DNA of 64,000 bases. Origin: Coriobacteriaceae bacterium. GTDB taxonomy: Bacteria > Actinomycetota > Coriobacteriia > Coriobacteriales > Coriobacteriaceae. This document shows positions 18,201 through 27,058 of the stretch, piece by piece. The position numbers and the translations under genes were made by a program. The stretch is taken from contig SUUG01000022.1 of the NCBI GenBank assembly GCA_015062655.1, positions 1 to 64,000 of the forward strand, read 5' to 3'. Numbering within the stretch: the stretch's first letter is position 1; every line of letters starts with the position of its first letter. Below the pieces are notes generated by a model. It did not search any database. It worked only from the letters and a program-made list of their open reading frames with translations, and was not told the origin of the DNA.

Positions 18201-18748
18201 AGAAGACCACGCTCCAGAAGCAACTCGGCCACCATGTAGGAGACCTCGGTGAATGATTTGCGGCGGATGTCCACCGTGAAGTCGGCCGCGGCGCGGTAGA
18301 GGGGCCGGCGGTGCTCGAGCAGGCGGGCGGCGTGCTTGGGCGAGCGGAAATCGGGCCGCGTGTCGCGGCGCTTGATCTGCCGAAGCGAGTCGCGCAAGTC
18401 GCCGTCGAGGTAGACGCAGTAGCCCATCTCGTGGATGAGCTCGATGTTGCGCGGCGTCTCGATGATGCCGCCGCCGCAGGACACGAGCAGGCTCCGCTCG
18501 TGCTCAAGCGACTCCAGCGCCTGCGTCTCGAGGACGCGGAACCGCTCCTCCCCCTCGAGGTTGAAGATCTTGGTCACGGTGAGCCCGCGCCGGCGCTCGA
18601 CCATCTTGTCGGTGTCGACGTAGCGCCGGTTGAACATGCGGCCGAGGTTGCGTGCGAGCGTCGACTTCCCCGCGCCGAGGAAGCCGACGAAGAAGATGTG
18701 GTCGCATCCGCGCCTCGGGATGGTCATCTGCTCACTCAGTGCGTCCAT
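18197..18748 (-). CDS. aroK: Shikimate kinase, stand-alone copy
   Basis: A 183-aa P-loop kinase: GFLGAGKS, DTD (shikimate-binding Asp), FRVLE, SCGGGI and RRPLYRAAAD, so the main catalytic features are kept. The lid reads RRDTRPDFRS. Phosphorylates shikimate if active. It is redundant with the kinase half of the fusion at 7362-8816 and is coupled by a 4-nt overlap to the degenerate AroB-like gene. A shifted substrate is possible but not shown. Confidence 0.85.
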   Translation of the reverse strand: MDALSEQMTIPRRGCDHIFFVGFLGAGKSTLARNLGRMFNRRYVDTDKMVERRRGLTVTKIFNLEGEERFRVLETQALESLEHERSLLVSCGGGIIETPRNIELIHEMGYCVYLDGDLRDSLRQIKRRDTRPDFRSPKHAARLLEHRRPLYRAAADFTVDIRRKSFTEVSYMVAELLLERGLL

Positions 18749-18754
18749 GCGGGC

Positions 18755-19252
18755 CTACTCCTCGCAGGGGACGCCCTTGAGCGCACGGCGCTCGAAGATG
18801 CGGAAGATCTGCGTGTACCAGAGGTCCTGGGAGGACTGGGGCTTCACCAGGATGGTCTTGATGCCAGCGAGCTTGCCTGCCCAGACGTCGGTGTAGATCT
18901 GGTCCCCGATCATGACGGCCTCGCCGCGCGCGATCCCCAGGCGCTTGAGCGCCCGCTTGAGGGCGAACGGCGCCGGCTTCATCGCGTGGCTGATGAAGCC
19001 CATGTCGAGCTCGGAGGCGGAGCGGGCCACCTGGTCGCGATGGAAGTTGTTGGAGACGATGTGCAGGGAGAACCCGAGCTCACGCGCGCGGTCGAGCCAG
19101 GCCGCGACGGCGGCCGGGGCCGTCTTGCGGTCGCGGGGCACGATGGTGTTGTCGCGGTCGAGCAGCAGCGCGCGCACGCCCGCGCGCCGCAGGCCCTCGA
19201 GGTCGATGCGCTCGACGGCGGCGACGTAGCGATCGGGTGAGAGGGCGCCCAT
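18755..19252 (-). CDS. YqeG-family HAD phosphatase
   Basis: The 165-aa protein has the HAD motif I LLLDRDNTIVP, motif II-like IVSNN and motif III-IV KPAPFALKRAL with IGDQIYTDVWAGKLAG. This is the YqeG (HAD IIIA) family, related to phosphatidylglycerophosphate phosphatases; the substrate is uncertain. Its start overlaps the mltG stop (ATGA). Confidence 0.9.
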   Translation of the reverse strand: MGALSPDRYVAAVERIDLEGLRRAGVRALLLDRDNTIVPRDRKTAPAAVAAWLDRARELGFSLHIVSNNFHRDQVARSASELDMGFISHAMKPAPFALKRALKRLGIARGEAVMIGDQIYTDVWAGKLAGIKTILVKPQSSQDLWYTQIFRIFERRALKGVPCEE

Positions 19253-20442
19253 CAGCGGTTCTCCTCGATGGCCTTGAGGTGGTCGTCGTAGGTGGCCGAG
19301 AAGTAGGCCGTGTCGGTGGTGATGAAGAAGTAGAGGTAGTCGGTCGAGGCGGGCTCGAGGGCCGCCTTGAGCGAGGCGAGTGAGGGCGTGCAGACGGGCG
19401 TGGGCGTGAGACCGCGGTTCAGGTAGGTGTTGTAGGGGCTCTCGACCTTGAGGTCGGCCGCGGTCACGGCACCGCCCGTCACGTACATCATCGTCGCGTC
19501 GCTCTGCAGCGGCATGTCGACCTTCAGGCGGTTGTAGAACGTGGAGGACACGTTCAGGCGCTGCTCGTCGGTGAGCGCCTCGCGCTCGATGATCGAGGCC
19601 ATGATCAGCAGGTCGTAATCGGACATCTCGACCCCGTAGGAGGCCTTGAGAGCGGACCGGGCGCCCTCGAAGTCAAGGGAACGGAACTCAGCCTCGAATT
19701 GGTTGAGGAGCTTGCGGATCACGGCGTCGGCGGTGGGCTCGCCGGTGAAGGTGTAGGTCTTGGGGCAGAGGAAGCCCTCGAGCGAGTCGTCGGCGACGCC
19801 CTCGAGGAAGGGATAGTCGGCGACGTAGGCGGAGGCCTTGGCCTGGGCGAGGAAGTCGTCGGCGGGAATCCCCAGCGTCTCCTCGACCCGCGCCGCGGTC
19901 TGCTTGACCGTGAGCCCCTCAGGCAGCGTGAGCTTCAGCCCCGCCACGTTCGGGCCGTCCATGAGCTGGCGCACGACCTCCTCGGGGTTCTGCCCCACGG
20001 TGAAGGAGTAGGTGCCGGGCTGCAGGGACTGGTCGGCCGACAGGGCGCTCACGGCGGCGTAGTAGTCGCGCGGCTCCTCGATCACATGGGCCTTCGCGAG
20101 GATGGAGGCGATGGCGTCGCCGCCCGAGCCCTCGGGGATCTCGACGGTCACCGCGGTGCCCGCCGCCGGGGCGTCGGAGCCCGCCGCCGGGGCGCCGGAG
20201 CCCCCGAGCAGGCGCGGCACGAGGAAGGCGCCGCCCGCCACGAGCCCGATCAGCACCAAGACGATGATGACCACCGCCGCCGGATGGGGCCCGTGCCGCG
20301 CCTGGCGGTACGGGCTCGATGCGGAGAGCCGCCCTGGGGAGCGCTTGAACCGCGCGCCGGCGGAGGCGGGCCGGGCGGAGCCGCGTCCCGTGAAGCGGGC
20401 GCCCGGGCGCGAGGGCGGGCGCATCCCGTTCGAATTAGCCAT
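19252..20442 (-). CDS. mltG: Endolytic murein transglycosylase MltG
   Basis: Membrane-anchored lytic transglycosylase that cuts nascent glycan strands. The 396-aa protein has an Arg/Pro-rich cytosolic stretch (1-60), one transmembrane helix (about 63-85, AVVIIVLVLIGLVAGGAFLV) and a YceG domain with EGFLCPKTYTF, the catalytic-Glu motif ASIIEREA and PYNTYLNRGLTPTPVC. The ATG at 20442 is chosen for its GAGAGG site; it overlaps ruvX by 8 nt. Confidence 0.94.
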   Translation of the reverse strand: MANSNGMRPPSRPGARFTGRGSARPASAGARFKRSPGRLSASSPYRQARHGPHPAAVVIIVLVLIGLVAGGAFLVPRLLGGSGAPAAGSDAPAAGTAVTVEIPEGSGGDAIASILAKAHVIEEPRDYYAAVSALSADQSLQPGTYSFTVGQNPEEVVRQLMDGPNVAGLKLTLPEGLTVKQTAARVEETLGIPADDFLAQAKASAYVADYPFLEGVADDSLEGFLCPKTYTFTGEPTADAVIRKLLNQFEAEFRSLDFEGARSALKASYGVEMSDYDLLIMASIIEREALTDEQRLNVSSTFYNRLKVDMPLQSDATMMYVTGGAVTAADLKVESPYNTYLNRGLTPTPVCTPSLASLKAALEPASTDYLYFFITTDTAYFSATYDDHLKAIEENR

Positions 20443-20863
20443 GTTGTTCCTCTCGGTCGTGGCCATCGAGCCAGGCCTGCAGGAAAAGCGAGGCGGCGAC
20501 CATGTCGATCTTGCCGCGCATCTGACGTTCGTTGAGTCCCTGGGCGCGCAGGATCCGCTTCGCCTCGGCGGAGGAGAGCCGCTCGTCCGCATAGGCGAGC
20601 TCGAGGCCGAGCTCCGCGGCGAGCTTCTCGGCCACGCCCCTGATGCGGGTCGCCTGGGGACCCTCGTCGCCGGTGAGCGTGCGCGGGAGCCCGCACACGA
20701 GGACGTCCGGCTCATGGTCTGAGACGATGAGGCGGAAGCTGCGTGCGAGCCCCGTGACCTCGGCGGCGGGGAGCACCTTCACCGGCACGGCGATGCGGCC
20801 CGCGGCATCGCTCGCCGCGATGCCGACGCGCCGCTCCCCTATGTCGAGCGCGAGGGCGACCAT
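20435..20863 (-). CDS. ruvX: Putative pre-16S rRNA nuclease / Holliday junction resolvase-like
   Basis: The 142-aa RNase H-fold protein of the YqgF/RuvX family shows LALDIGERRVGIAASD (first acidic residue), YADERLSS (second) and DMVAASLFLQAWLD (third). It probably processes 16S rRNA 5' ends. The order alaS-ruvX-mltG is conserved in many Gram-positive bacteria. Confidence 0.93.
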   Translation of the reverse strand: MVALALDIGERRVGIAASDAAGRIAVPVKVLPAAEVTGLARSFRLIVSDHEPDVLVCGLPRTLTGDEGPQATRIRGVAEKLAAELGLELAYADERLSSAEAKRILRAQGLNERQMRGKIDMVAASLFLQAWLDGHDREEQHG

Positions 20864-20871
20864 GGTGCTCC

Positions 20872-23532
20872 CTACGCGCCCAGCAGCTCGCGGGCGGCCG
20901 CGAGGGCGGCGTCGATGCCCGCAGCGTCCTTGCCGCCGGCCTGGGCCATCTGCGGCTTGCCGCCGCCGCGGCCCCCGACGTTCTCAGCGATCTTGCGGAT
21001 CAGGTCGCCCGAGCCGAAGCCGGCCGCGACCGCCCCGTCCGTGGCGGCGGCGAGCAGCGCCACCTTGCCCTCGGGCGTGGCCGTGGCGAGCACGCAGGCG
21101 ACCTCGCCGCCGTTCGCGCGCTGGCGGATGGTGTCCCAGGCGTCGCGCAGCTCGCGGGCCTCAAGGCCGTCGAGGCGGGCGATGACGGCGCGGTAGGCGC
21201 CGCAGTCGATCGAGGCGGCGATCGCCGTCTGGATGCGGTCGGAGGACCCGCCCACGAGCGCGGCGCGGAGCTTCTGCTCGGCGGCGCGCGCCTGGCCCTT
21301 GAGGTCGGCGATGCGGGCGGGCACCTCGTCCTCGCGGCATTTGAGCTCGGCGGCGGCGTGAGCGAGCAGCTCCTCCTTGCCCTCGAGGTAGGCGATCGCG
21401 CCGAGGCTCGTCACGGCTTCGATGCGGCGGACGTTGGAGCCCGTGGAGCTCTCCGAGACGATCTTGAACATGCCGATCTCGGAGGAGTTGGCCACATGCG
21501 TGCCGCCGCAGAGCTCGCGGCTGAAGGGCGCGTCCTCGGAGCCGACCGAGACCACGCGCACCATCTCGCCGTACTTCTCGCCGAACAGCGCGACGGCGCC
21601 CGCTGCCTTCGCCTCGTCGATGCCCATGATCTTCGTCACGACCGGCTTGGCCGCGAAGATCTCCTCGTTCACGAGGTCCTCGATCTCGCGCAGCTGCGCG
21701 GGCGTCACGGCCTCGAAATGCGTGAAGTCGAAGCGCAGGCGCTCGTCGTCAAGAAGCGAACCGGCCTGGTTCACGTGGTCGCCCAGGACCTTCTTGAGCG
21801 CGGCGTCGAGCAGGTGGGTGGCCGTGTGGTTGCGGCGGATAAGCGCGCGGCGGCGCGTCGAGACCCGGGTCTCGACGGAAGCGTCGCGTGCGAGCTCGCC
21901 GGAGCGAACGACGGCATGGTGCACGTAGAGGCCGCCCTTGACCTTGGTGTCGAAGACCTCGACGCGGACACCCTCGGCGACGAGCTCGCCGGAGTCGCCC
22001 ACCTGACCGCCCATCTCAGCGTAGAAGGGCGTGCGGTCGAGCACGACCTCGACCTGCTCGCCGGCGGACGCCGCATCGACCCGCTCGCCGTCGACGACGA
22101 GCGCAAGGACGCGCGCGCCCTCGAGGTCGAGCGCCTCGTAACCGGCGAAGTCCATGGCCGGGAGCTCGTCGGAAAGCGCGGTCCAGACGTCGTTGAAGCT
22201 GCCCCAGGCGTCGCCCTCGGCGGCGGCGCGGGCGCGGGCGCGCTGCTCGGCCATGGCGGCGTCGAAGCCCTCCATGTCGACGGCGTGGCCGGCGGCGCCG
22301 GCGATCTCCACCGTGAGGTCGATCGGGAAGCCGAAGGTGTCATGCAGCATGAAGGCCGTCTCGCCGGCGAGGGCCTCGCCCGCACCGAGGGCGCCGAGCG
22401 CCTCGTCGAGGTAGGAGCGGCCGCTCTCGAGCGTGGTGGAGAAGCGCTCCTCCTCGGCCGCGACGATGCCGGCCACGAGCGCGTGGTTCTCGATGAGCTC
22501 GGGGTAGGCCTCGCCCATGAGGCGGTTCACCTCGTCGATGAACTGGCCGAGGAAGGCGCCTTCGATGCCGAGCAGGCGGCCATGGAAGACCGCGCGGCGC
22601 AGCAGGCGGCGCAGCACGTAGCCGCGGCCCTCGTTGCCGGGCAGCACACCGTCGGCGATGAGGAAGTCCACGGCGCGGGCCGCGTCGGCGATGATGCGAA
22701 GCGAACGGCTCGCCCCCTCGTAGCTGGCCTCCTCATAGGGCTTGCCCGAGATGCGCGACCCGAGCTCGATCAGCGAGCGCATGAGGTCGCCGCCGTAGTT
22801 GGAGCCCTTGTGCTGCATGATCGCGGCCATGCGCTCGAGGCCCATGCCCGTATCGAGGTTGCGATGGGGCAGCTCGGGCATCGAGCCGTCCTCCTGGCGG
22901 TCGAACTGCGTGAAGACGAGGTTCCAGAACTCCAGGAAGCGGTCGCAGTCGCAGCCCGGCGCGCAGGCGTCCTCGCCGCAGCCGAACTCCTCGCCCTGAT
23001 CGTAGTAGATCTCCGAGCAGGGGCCGCACGGACCGGTGGGGCCGGCCGCCCAGAAGTTGTCGTCCTCGCCGAGGCGGGAGATGTGGTCCTCCGCGACGCC
23101 GAGCGAGCGCCAGATGTCATGCGCCTCGTCATCCTCGGTGAAGACCGTGAAGTAGAGGCGGTCGGCGGGGAGCTTGAAGACCTCGGTGATGAGCTCGTAG
23201 GCCCAGGCGCAGGCCTGCTGCTTGCTCACGCCGCCGAAGGAGAAGTTGCCGAGCATCTCGAAGAAGGACAGATGGCGGCCGTCGGAACCGATGACGTCGA
23301 TGTCGTTCGTGCGCACGCACTTCTGGCAGGAGCAGGCGCCCACCTCCTTCATGGTGCGCTTGCCCTGGTAGTACTCCTTGAACTGGTTCATGCCCGCGTT
23401 GGCGAGCAGAAGCGAGGGGTCGTCGGGCACGAGCGAGGAGCTCGGGTAGCGCTTGCAGCCGCGCTCCTCGAAGAAGCTGAGGTATGCGGAGCGGATCTCC
23501 GCGGTGGTCATGGACGGGAAATCGGCGGTCAT
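20872..23532 (-). CDS. alaS: Alanyl-tRNA synthetase
   Basis: Charges tRNA-Ala. The 886-aa protein has the class II core (FFEERGCKRYPSSSLVP, FEMLGNFSFG), the editing domain with NHTATHLL and CGGTH zinc motifs, and a C-Ala domain ending GGRGGGKPQMAQAGGK. Length is normal. The start at 23532 has GAGGAG 8 nt upstream; an ATG at 23511 is an alternative. A minus-strand TATAAT at 23617-23622 is a likely -10. Confidence 0.96.
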   Translation of the reverse strand: MTADFPSMTTAEIRSAYLSFFEERGCKRYPSSSLVPDDPSLLLANAGMNQFKEYYQGKRTMKEVGACSCQKCVRTNDIDVIGSDGRHLSFFEMLGNFSFGGVSKQQACAWAYELITEVFKLPADRLYFTVFTEDDEAHDIWRSLGVAEDHISRLGEDDNFWAAGPTGPCGPCSEIYYDQGEEFGCGEDACAPGCDCDRFLEFWNLVFTQFDRQEDGSMPELPHRNLDTGMGLERMAAIMQHKGSNYGGDLMRSLIELGSRISGKPYEEASYEGASRSLRIIADAARAVDFLIADGVLPGNEGRGYVLRRLLRRAVFHGRLLGIEGAFLGQFIDEVNRLMGEAYPELIENHALVAGIVAAEEERFSTTLESGRSYLDEALGALGAGEALAGETAFMLHDTFGFPIDLTVEIAGAAGHAVDMEGFDAAMAEQRARARAAAEGDAWGSFNDVWTALSDELPAMDFAGYEALDLEGARVLALVVDGERVDAASAGEQVEVVLDRTPFYAEMGGQVGDSGELVAEGVRVEVFDTKVKGGLYVHHAVVRSGELARDASVETRVSTRRRALIRRNHTATHLLDAALKKVLGDHVNQAGSLLDDERLRFDFTHFEAVTPAQLREIEDLVNEEIFAAKPVVTKIMGIDEAKAAGAVALFGEKYGEMVRVVSVGSEDAPFSRELCGGTHVANSSEIGMFKIVSESSTGSNVRRIEAVTSLGAIAYLEGKEELLAHAAAELKCREDEVPARIADLKGQARAAEQKLRAALVGGSSDRIQTAIAASIDCGAYRAVIARLDGLEARELRDAWDTIRQRANGGEVACVLATATPEGKVALLAAATDGAVAAGFGSGDLIRKIAENVGGRGGGKPQMAQAGGKDAAGIDAALAAARELLGA

Positions 23533-23616
23533 CAATGGTCTCCTCGCTGCGGGGCCGGCCGCGGCGCCCACGGGACGGGCGCGGCGGGGCCGTGTTGCAT
23601 CGGCATAATCCCACCG

Positions 23617-23622
23617 ATTATA
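23617..23622 (-). promoter_or_regulatory. Candidate -10 of the alaS promoter
   Basis: Perfect TATAAT on the minus strand in an otherwise GC-rich gap, 85 bp before the alaS start. No clear -35 is visible. Confidence 0.4.
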
Positions 23623-23687
23623 CGAGATGCGCGGCACCCGGCGGCGCCGCGCATCCGAAGACCACGTATTCAACGGGAGACCGCGGG

Positions 23688-25199
23688 TCAGGGTCGGGCG
23701 TCCCCCGCCTCGGCGAGCGCGGCGTCGCCCGCACCGGTGCCCGCGGCGTCACCCGCCTCGATGGCGGCGCCGCCCTGCGCCTCAGCATTCGCAGCATCAT
23801 CCGCCTCAGCGCCCGCGGCGCCCTCCCGCTCGCTGCGGGCGGCCGTCTCGTCGGGCTCGCGCGAGCCCCTCGGCCCCTCCCCCGCCAACATGCGCTTCAT
23901 GACCCGCTCCCAGGGGTTTGCCGAGAGGTCATCGGCCGAGGAGGCCGGCTTGGGGGCGGCCTTGGCGCTCGGCACGTCGACCGCGCGAATGAGCTCGGAG
24001 TCGATGATGAAGCGGTCGTTGCCGAGCGCGTCGTAGGCGGGCACGGGGTCGCCCGCCTCGTCCTGGTAGGGCGTGCCCTTGAAGATCGCACCGTCGTAAG
24101 AGACGATCTGGCGACCCGTGCGGCCCTCGTAGTAGAAAATGAACAGGCTCTTCGCCACGGCGGCGAGCGGGATCGCGATCATCATGCCGAGCGCACCGGC
24201 CAGCGAGGAGCCGATCATGAGCGCGGTGAGCGAGAGCACCGGGTGGATCGACATCGTGCTCTCGTTGATCTTGGGCGCGATCACGTTGTCGGTGACGTTT
24301 TGGGCCACCATGGCCGCGACGAGGGTCCACAGCGCCACCGACGGGCTCGAGAACAGGCCCGTCACCGTGGCGATGAAGGCCGAGAAGGCCGGGCCGACCA
24401 CCGGGACGAACGAGAGGACGCCCGAAAACATGGCCATCACGCCCGCATAGGGGTGGCCCGCGAGCCAGAAGCCCGCGAAGGCCAGGGTGCTGCGCACGAT
24501 CGCGGAGATGATCATCGAGCGCAGGTACCCGCCCACCGACTGGCCGACGACGGCCATCATGAGGCGGTAGTCCGTCGCCTTGTCGTCACCGAGGGCGCGG
24601 CAGATCTCGTCGTTGAGCTTCGGGTAGTCGCAGGCGAGCCAGTAGGCCAGCACGAAGCCGAAGAAGACGGTGAAGAGCGTGGAAGCGACGTTGTTCACGA
24701 GCGGCACGATGCCGTTGCGGACCGCCAGGAGGAGCTCGTTGACCACCTGGTTGAAGGTGCCCTGGAGCGAGGATATGAGGGACGCGAGGTCGACGTGCTC
24801 GCTCAGGTTGCGCACCAGCGCGAAGCGGTGCTCGAAGTCGGCGAACCAGACGCTGAGCCGGGAGATGTAGACCGGGCTGTCGCGCAAAAGGTCGACCACC
24901 TGCCCGATGGCCACCGGGAGGATCAAGGAGAACACGAGCACGACGCCGACCGCCACGGCGATGAGCGCGGCCATGGCCGCGAGCGGGCGCGGCACCCGGC
25001 GGCGCTGGAGCCAGTTCACGATCGGCGAGGCGATGAACGCGAAGATGCAGCCGACCGCGAGGAAGAGCACAGCGCTCGAGAGCGCCCCGAGGACCTGCAG
25101 GACCCCGATCGCGATGATCGCCAGCCCTATGACGGCCCAGATGCGCATCAGGGCCGTGCGCAGGGGCGCCGAAGTGTCGTGCGACGGGGTGCGTGCCAT
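23688..25199 (-). CDS. AI-2E family transporter
   Basis: A 503-aa polytopic membrane protein of the AI-2E/PerM family, with about eight hydrophobic helices. Family-type stretches include ASPIVNWLQRRRVPRPLAA, GVLSFVPVVGP and LALMIGSSLAGALGMMIAIPLAA. Substrate is unknown; some members export autoinducer-2, others act in Na+/H+ antiport. A cytosolic tail of about 120 residues is Ala/Glu-rich. It lies downstream of the sigma factor gene and may share its transcript. Confidence 0.85.
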   Translation of the reverse strand: MARTPSHDTSAPLRTALMRIWAVIGLAIIAIGVLQVLGALSSAVLFLAVGCIFAFIASPIVNWLQRRRVPRPLAAMAALIAVAVGVVLVFSLILPVAIGQVVDLLRDSPVYISRLSVWFADFEHRFALVRNLSEHVDLASLISSLQGTFNQVVNELLLAVRNGIVPLVNNVASTLFTVFFGFVLAYWLACDYPKLNDEICRALGDDKATDYRLMMAVVGQSVGGYLRSMIISAIVRSTLAFAGFWLAGHPYAGVMAMFSGVLSFVPVVGPAFSAFIATVTGLFSSPSVALWTLVAAMVAQNVTDNVIAPKINESTMSIHPVLSLTALMIGSSLAGALGMMIAIPLAAVAKSLFIFYYEGRTGRQIVSYDGAIFKGTPYQDEAGDPVPAYDALGNDRFIIDSELIRAVDVPSAKAAPKPASSADDLSANPWERVMKRMLAGEGPRGSREPDETAARSEREGAAGAEADDAANAEAQGGAAIEAGDAAGTGAGDAALAEAGDARP

Positions 25200-25223
25200 A
25201 GTGCTCCTTGCGAACTCGGGCCG

Positions 25224-26030
25224 TCAGGCCCTGGGGGCCATGAGCCCCTCGGGATCGATCTTGTCCTGCACCTTCTTCAGGGTGCGGCGGAGCAGGCGCG
25301 AGACCTGCACCTGGGATATGCCGAGGAGCTCGGCGATCTCGATCTGGGTCATGCCCTTCACGAAGCGCAACTCGATGACCTCGCGCTCGCGGGGCGAGAA
25401 CCCGGCCAGCGCCTCCTCGATGACCAGGCGGTCATCGGTGAAGTTGAGGGCGGCGTCCTCGGTGGCGTAGCGGTCGATGACCGAGGGGGCGTCGTCAGAA
25501 TCGGAGTTGCCCGAGCCCTCGAGCGGCACCGAGCTGTAGGCCGACGACGACTCCATGGCCTCGAGGACCTCGTCGACGCTCGCGTCGAGGTACTCGGCGA
25601 TCTCCTCGACGCGCGGCGAGCGCTGCAGCTCGGTCGTGAGGGTGTCCGTGGCCTGGTTCACCTTCGCGGACAGCTCCTGCAGGCGGCGCGGCACGCGCAC
25701 GCTCCACCCCTTGTCGCGGAAATGGCGCTTGATCTCGCCCATGATGGTGGGCGTGGCGAACGTGGTGAACTCGAGTCCGCGGGAGGGGTCGAAGCGGTCG
25801 ATGGCCTTCAGCAGGCCGAGGTAGCCCACCTGGACGAGGTCGTCGAGCGGCTCGCCGCGGTTCTTGAACTTGTTCGCCAGGAAGCGCACGAGGTTCAGAT
25901 GGGACATCACGAGCTTCTCGCGGGCGTCCATGTCGCCCTCCTCCTTGAAGCGGCGGAAGAGCTCGCGAGTCTTCTCCTTGTCCCAGGCGGTCTTCGTGGA
26001 CCGCCGGCGCACCTTCTCAGCCTCCGCCAT
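25224..26030 (-). CDS. RNA polymerase sigma factor, SigB/SigF/SigG type
   Basis: A 268-aa group 3 sigma factor. Region 2 is visible as DDLVQVGYLGLLKAIDRFDP and FTTFATPTIMGEIKRHFRDKGW, region 3 as VPRRLQELSAKVNQATDTL, and region 4.2 as REREVIELRFVKGMTQIEIAELLGISQVQVSRL. These match the general-stress/sporulation subgroup. Its start overlaps the upstream anti-sigma-like gene by one base (TGATG), the classical rsbW-sigB arrangement. Confidence 0.92.
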   Translation of the reverse strand: MAEAEKVRRRSTKTAWDKEKTRELFRRFKEEGDMDAREKLVMSHLNLVRFLANKFKNRGEPLDDLVQVGYLGLLKAIDRFDPSRGLEFTTFATPTIMGEIKRHFRDKGWSVRVPRRLQELSAKVNQATDTLTTELQRSPRVEEIAEYLDASVDEVLEAMESSSAYSSVPLEGSGNSDSDDAPSVIDRYATEDAALNFTDDRLVIEEALAGFSPREREVIELRFVKGMTQIEIAELLGISQVQVSRLLRRTLKKVQDKIDPEGLMAPRA

Positions 26031-26407
26031 CAGACATCCGCCTTGAGCGTGAGCACGAGGGTGGCCGGGGCCTCGCGCTTCTCGTACTCGTCGCAGACCG
26101 AGGCGAGGATGAGGTCGGCGTAGGCCGCGGTGGGATCTTGCGGGTCGGGCTCGGGGAATGAGTCGCCGCGCAGCGCGAAGGACATGGTCAGGTGCTCCCC
26201 ATCGACCTCGAAGGAGATGGAGACCGGCTCTGCGGGCTGGACCGCGCAGGCGTAGATGAACGCCTCCTCGGCGGCCATGCGGATGTCCTCGACCCGCTCG
26301 ACCGACATGGACGAGAGCAGGCCGACGTTTGATGCGGCCATGCGCACGAGGCGCGCGAGGCGCGGGTCGGCGCTCACAGAGAGCGTGATGGGGGCGGCGC
26401 TACTCAT
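26030..26407 (-). CDS. RsbW-like anti-sigma factor, degenerate ATPase
   Basis: A 125-aa protein immediately upstream of and coupled to a SigB-type sigma factor. The segment DIRMAAEEAFIYACAV occupies the N-box position of HATPase/RsbW proteins (usually EAVxNA), but the Mg-ATP-binding Asn appears to be Tyr, and no GxGL G-box is visible. It may bind the sigma factor without kinase activity. The start at 26407 is chosen for GGAGG with 6-nt spacing and overlaps the upstream stop. Assignment rests mostly on context. Confidence 0.65.
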   Translation of the reverse strand: MSSAAPITLSVSADPRLARLVRMAASNVGLLSSMSVERVEDIRMAAEEAFIYACAVQPAEPVSISFEVDGEHLTMSFALRGDSFPEPDPQDPTAAYADLILASVCDEYEKREAPATLVLTLKADV

Positions 26408-26987
26408 TGACATCCTCCTTGGGGGCGGCGTCGGCTGCGCCGTAGGTGTAGTACTTCTGCGCGGGCTCCTGGGCCGTCTCGGTCTTGGCGTCGGCCGTGG
26501 CCGGGGCGGGGGCGTCCGCGGATGCGCCCGCGGGCTTCTCCGCGGGCTCCTCGCCACCGGCGAGGGCGGGCGCTGCCGGGGCGGCCTTTTTGCCCTTCTT
26601 GCCGAAGAGGCTCTGGACCTTGCTCGCGGCGGCGCCGGTGATGTCGGAGACGGCGTTCGAGGCGCCGGAGACGGTGCCCGTGACATCGGAGACGTCACGC
26701 AGCACCCCGTTGACCTCCACGAGATCGGCCGTGAGGGCCTCGACGGCGGAGTTCACCTGCTTCAAGATGGGCTCGACCTGGGCGAGCGCGGGCTGGAGCT
26801 CGTCGAGGGCGCCGTCGATCTTGGCGACCATGGGCCGGGCCTCGTTGACGGTCTCATTGAGCTCGCCCACCGTCTTGGTGAGGTTCTCCACGGTGCCGCG
26901 GGCGCTCTTGAGCACGAGCGCGAGCTCCACGACGGCCCAGACGCCGGCGAGGGCGAGGACGATGAGCACGATATGCAGGGGATCCAT
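26400..26987 (-). CDS. DUF948-like membrane protein
   Basis: A 195-aa protein: one N-terminal transmembrane helix (PLHIVLIVLALAGVWAVVELALVL), then an amphipathic coiled-coil region (about 30-120) as in DUF948 general-stress-type proteins, then an Ala/Pro/Lys tail ending in KYYTYG. GGAGGCGTT precedes the ATG. It is the first gene of the anti-sigma/sigma operon and might be an envelope-linked component of that stress module (inference). Confidence 0.7.
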   Translation of the reverse strand: MDPLHIVLIVLALAGVWAVVELALVLKSARGTVENLTKTVGELNETVNEARPMVAKIDGALDELQPALAQVEPILKQVNSAVEALTADLVEVNGVLRDVSDVTGTVSGASNAVSDITGAAASKVQSLFGKKGKKAAPAAPALAGGEEPAEKPAGASADAPAPATADAKTETAQEPAQKYYTYGAADAAPKEDVNE

Positions 26988-27058
26988 AACGCCTCCGAAT
27001 GCTTGCGGTGAATGATCTCGACTATCGTACCCGAACAGCCGCACGGGTAACGCCCCGA

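Noticed and set aside
21358-26123. Long plus-strand open frames opposite alaS, the AI-2E transporter and the sigma factor
   Set aside because: His/Arg/Gly-rich shadow translations without ribosome sites, antiparallel to well-supported genes.
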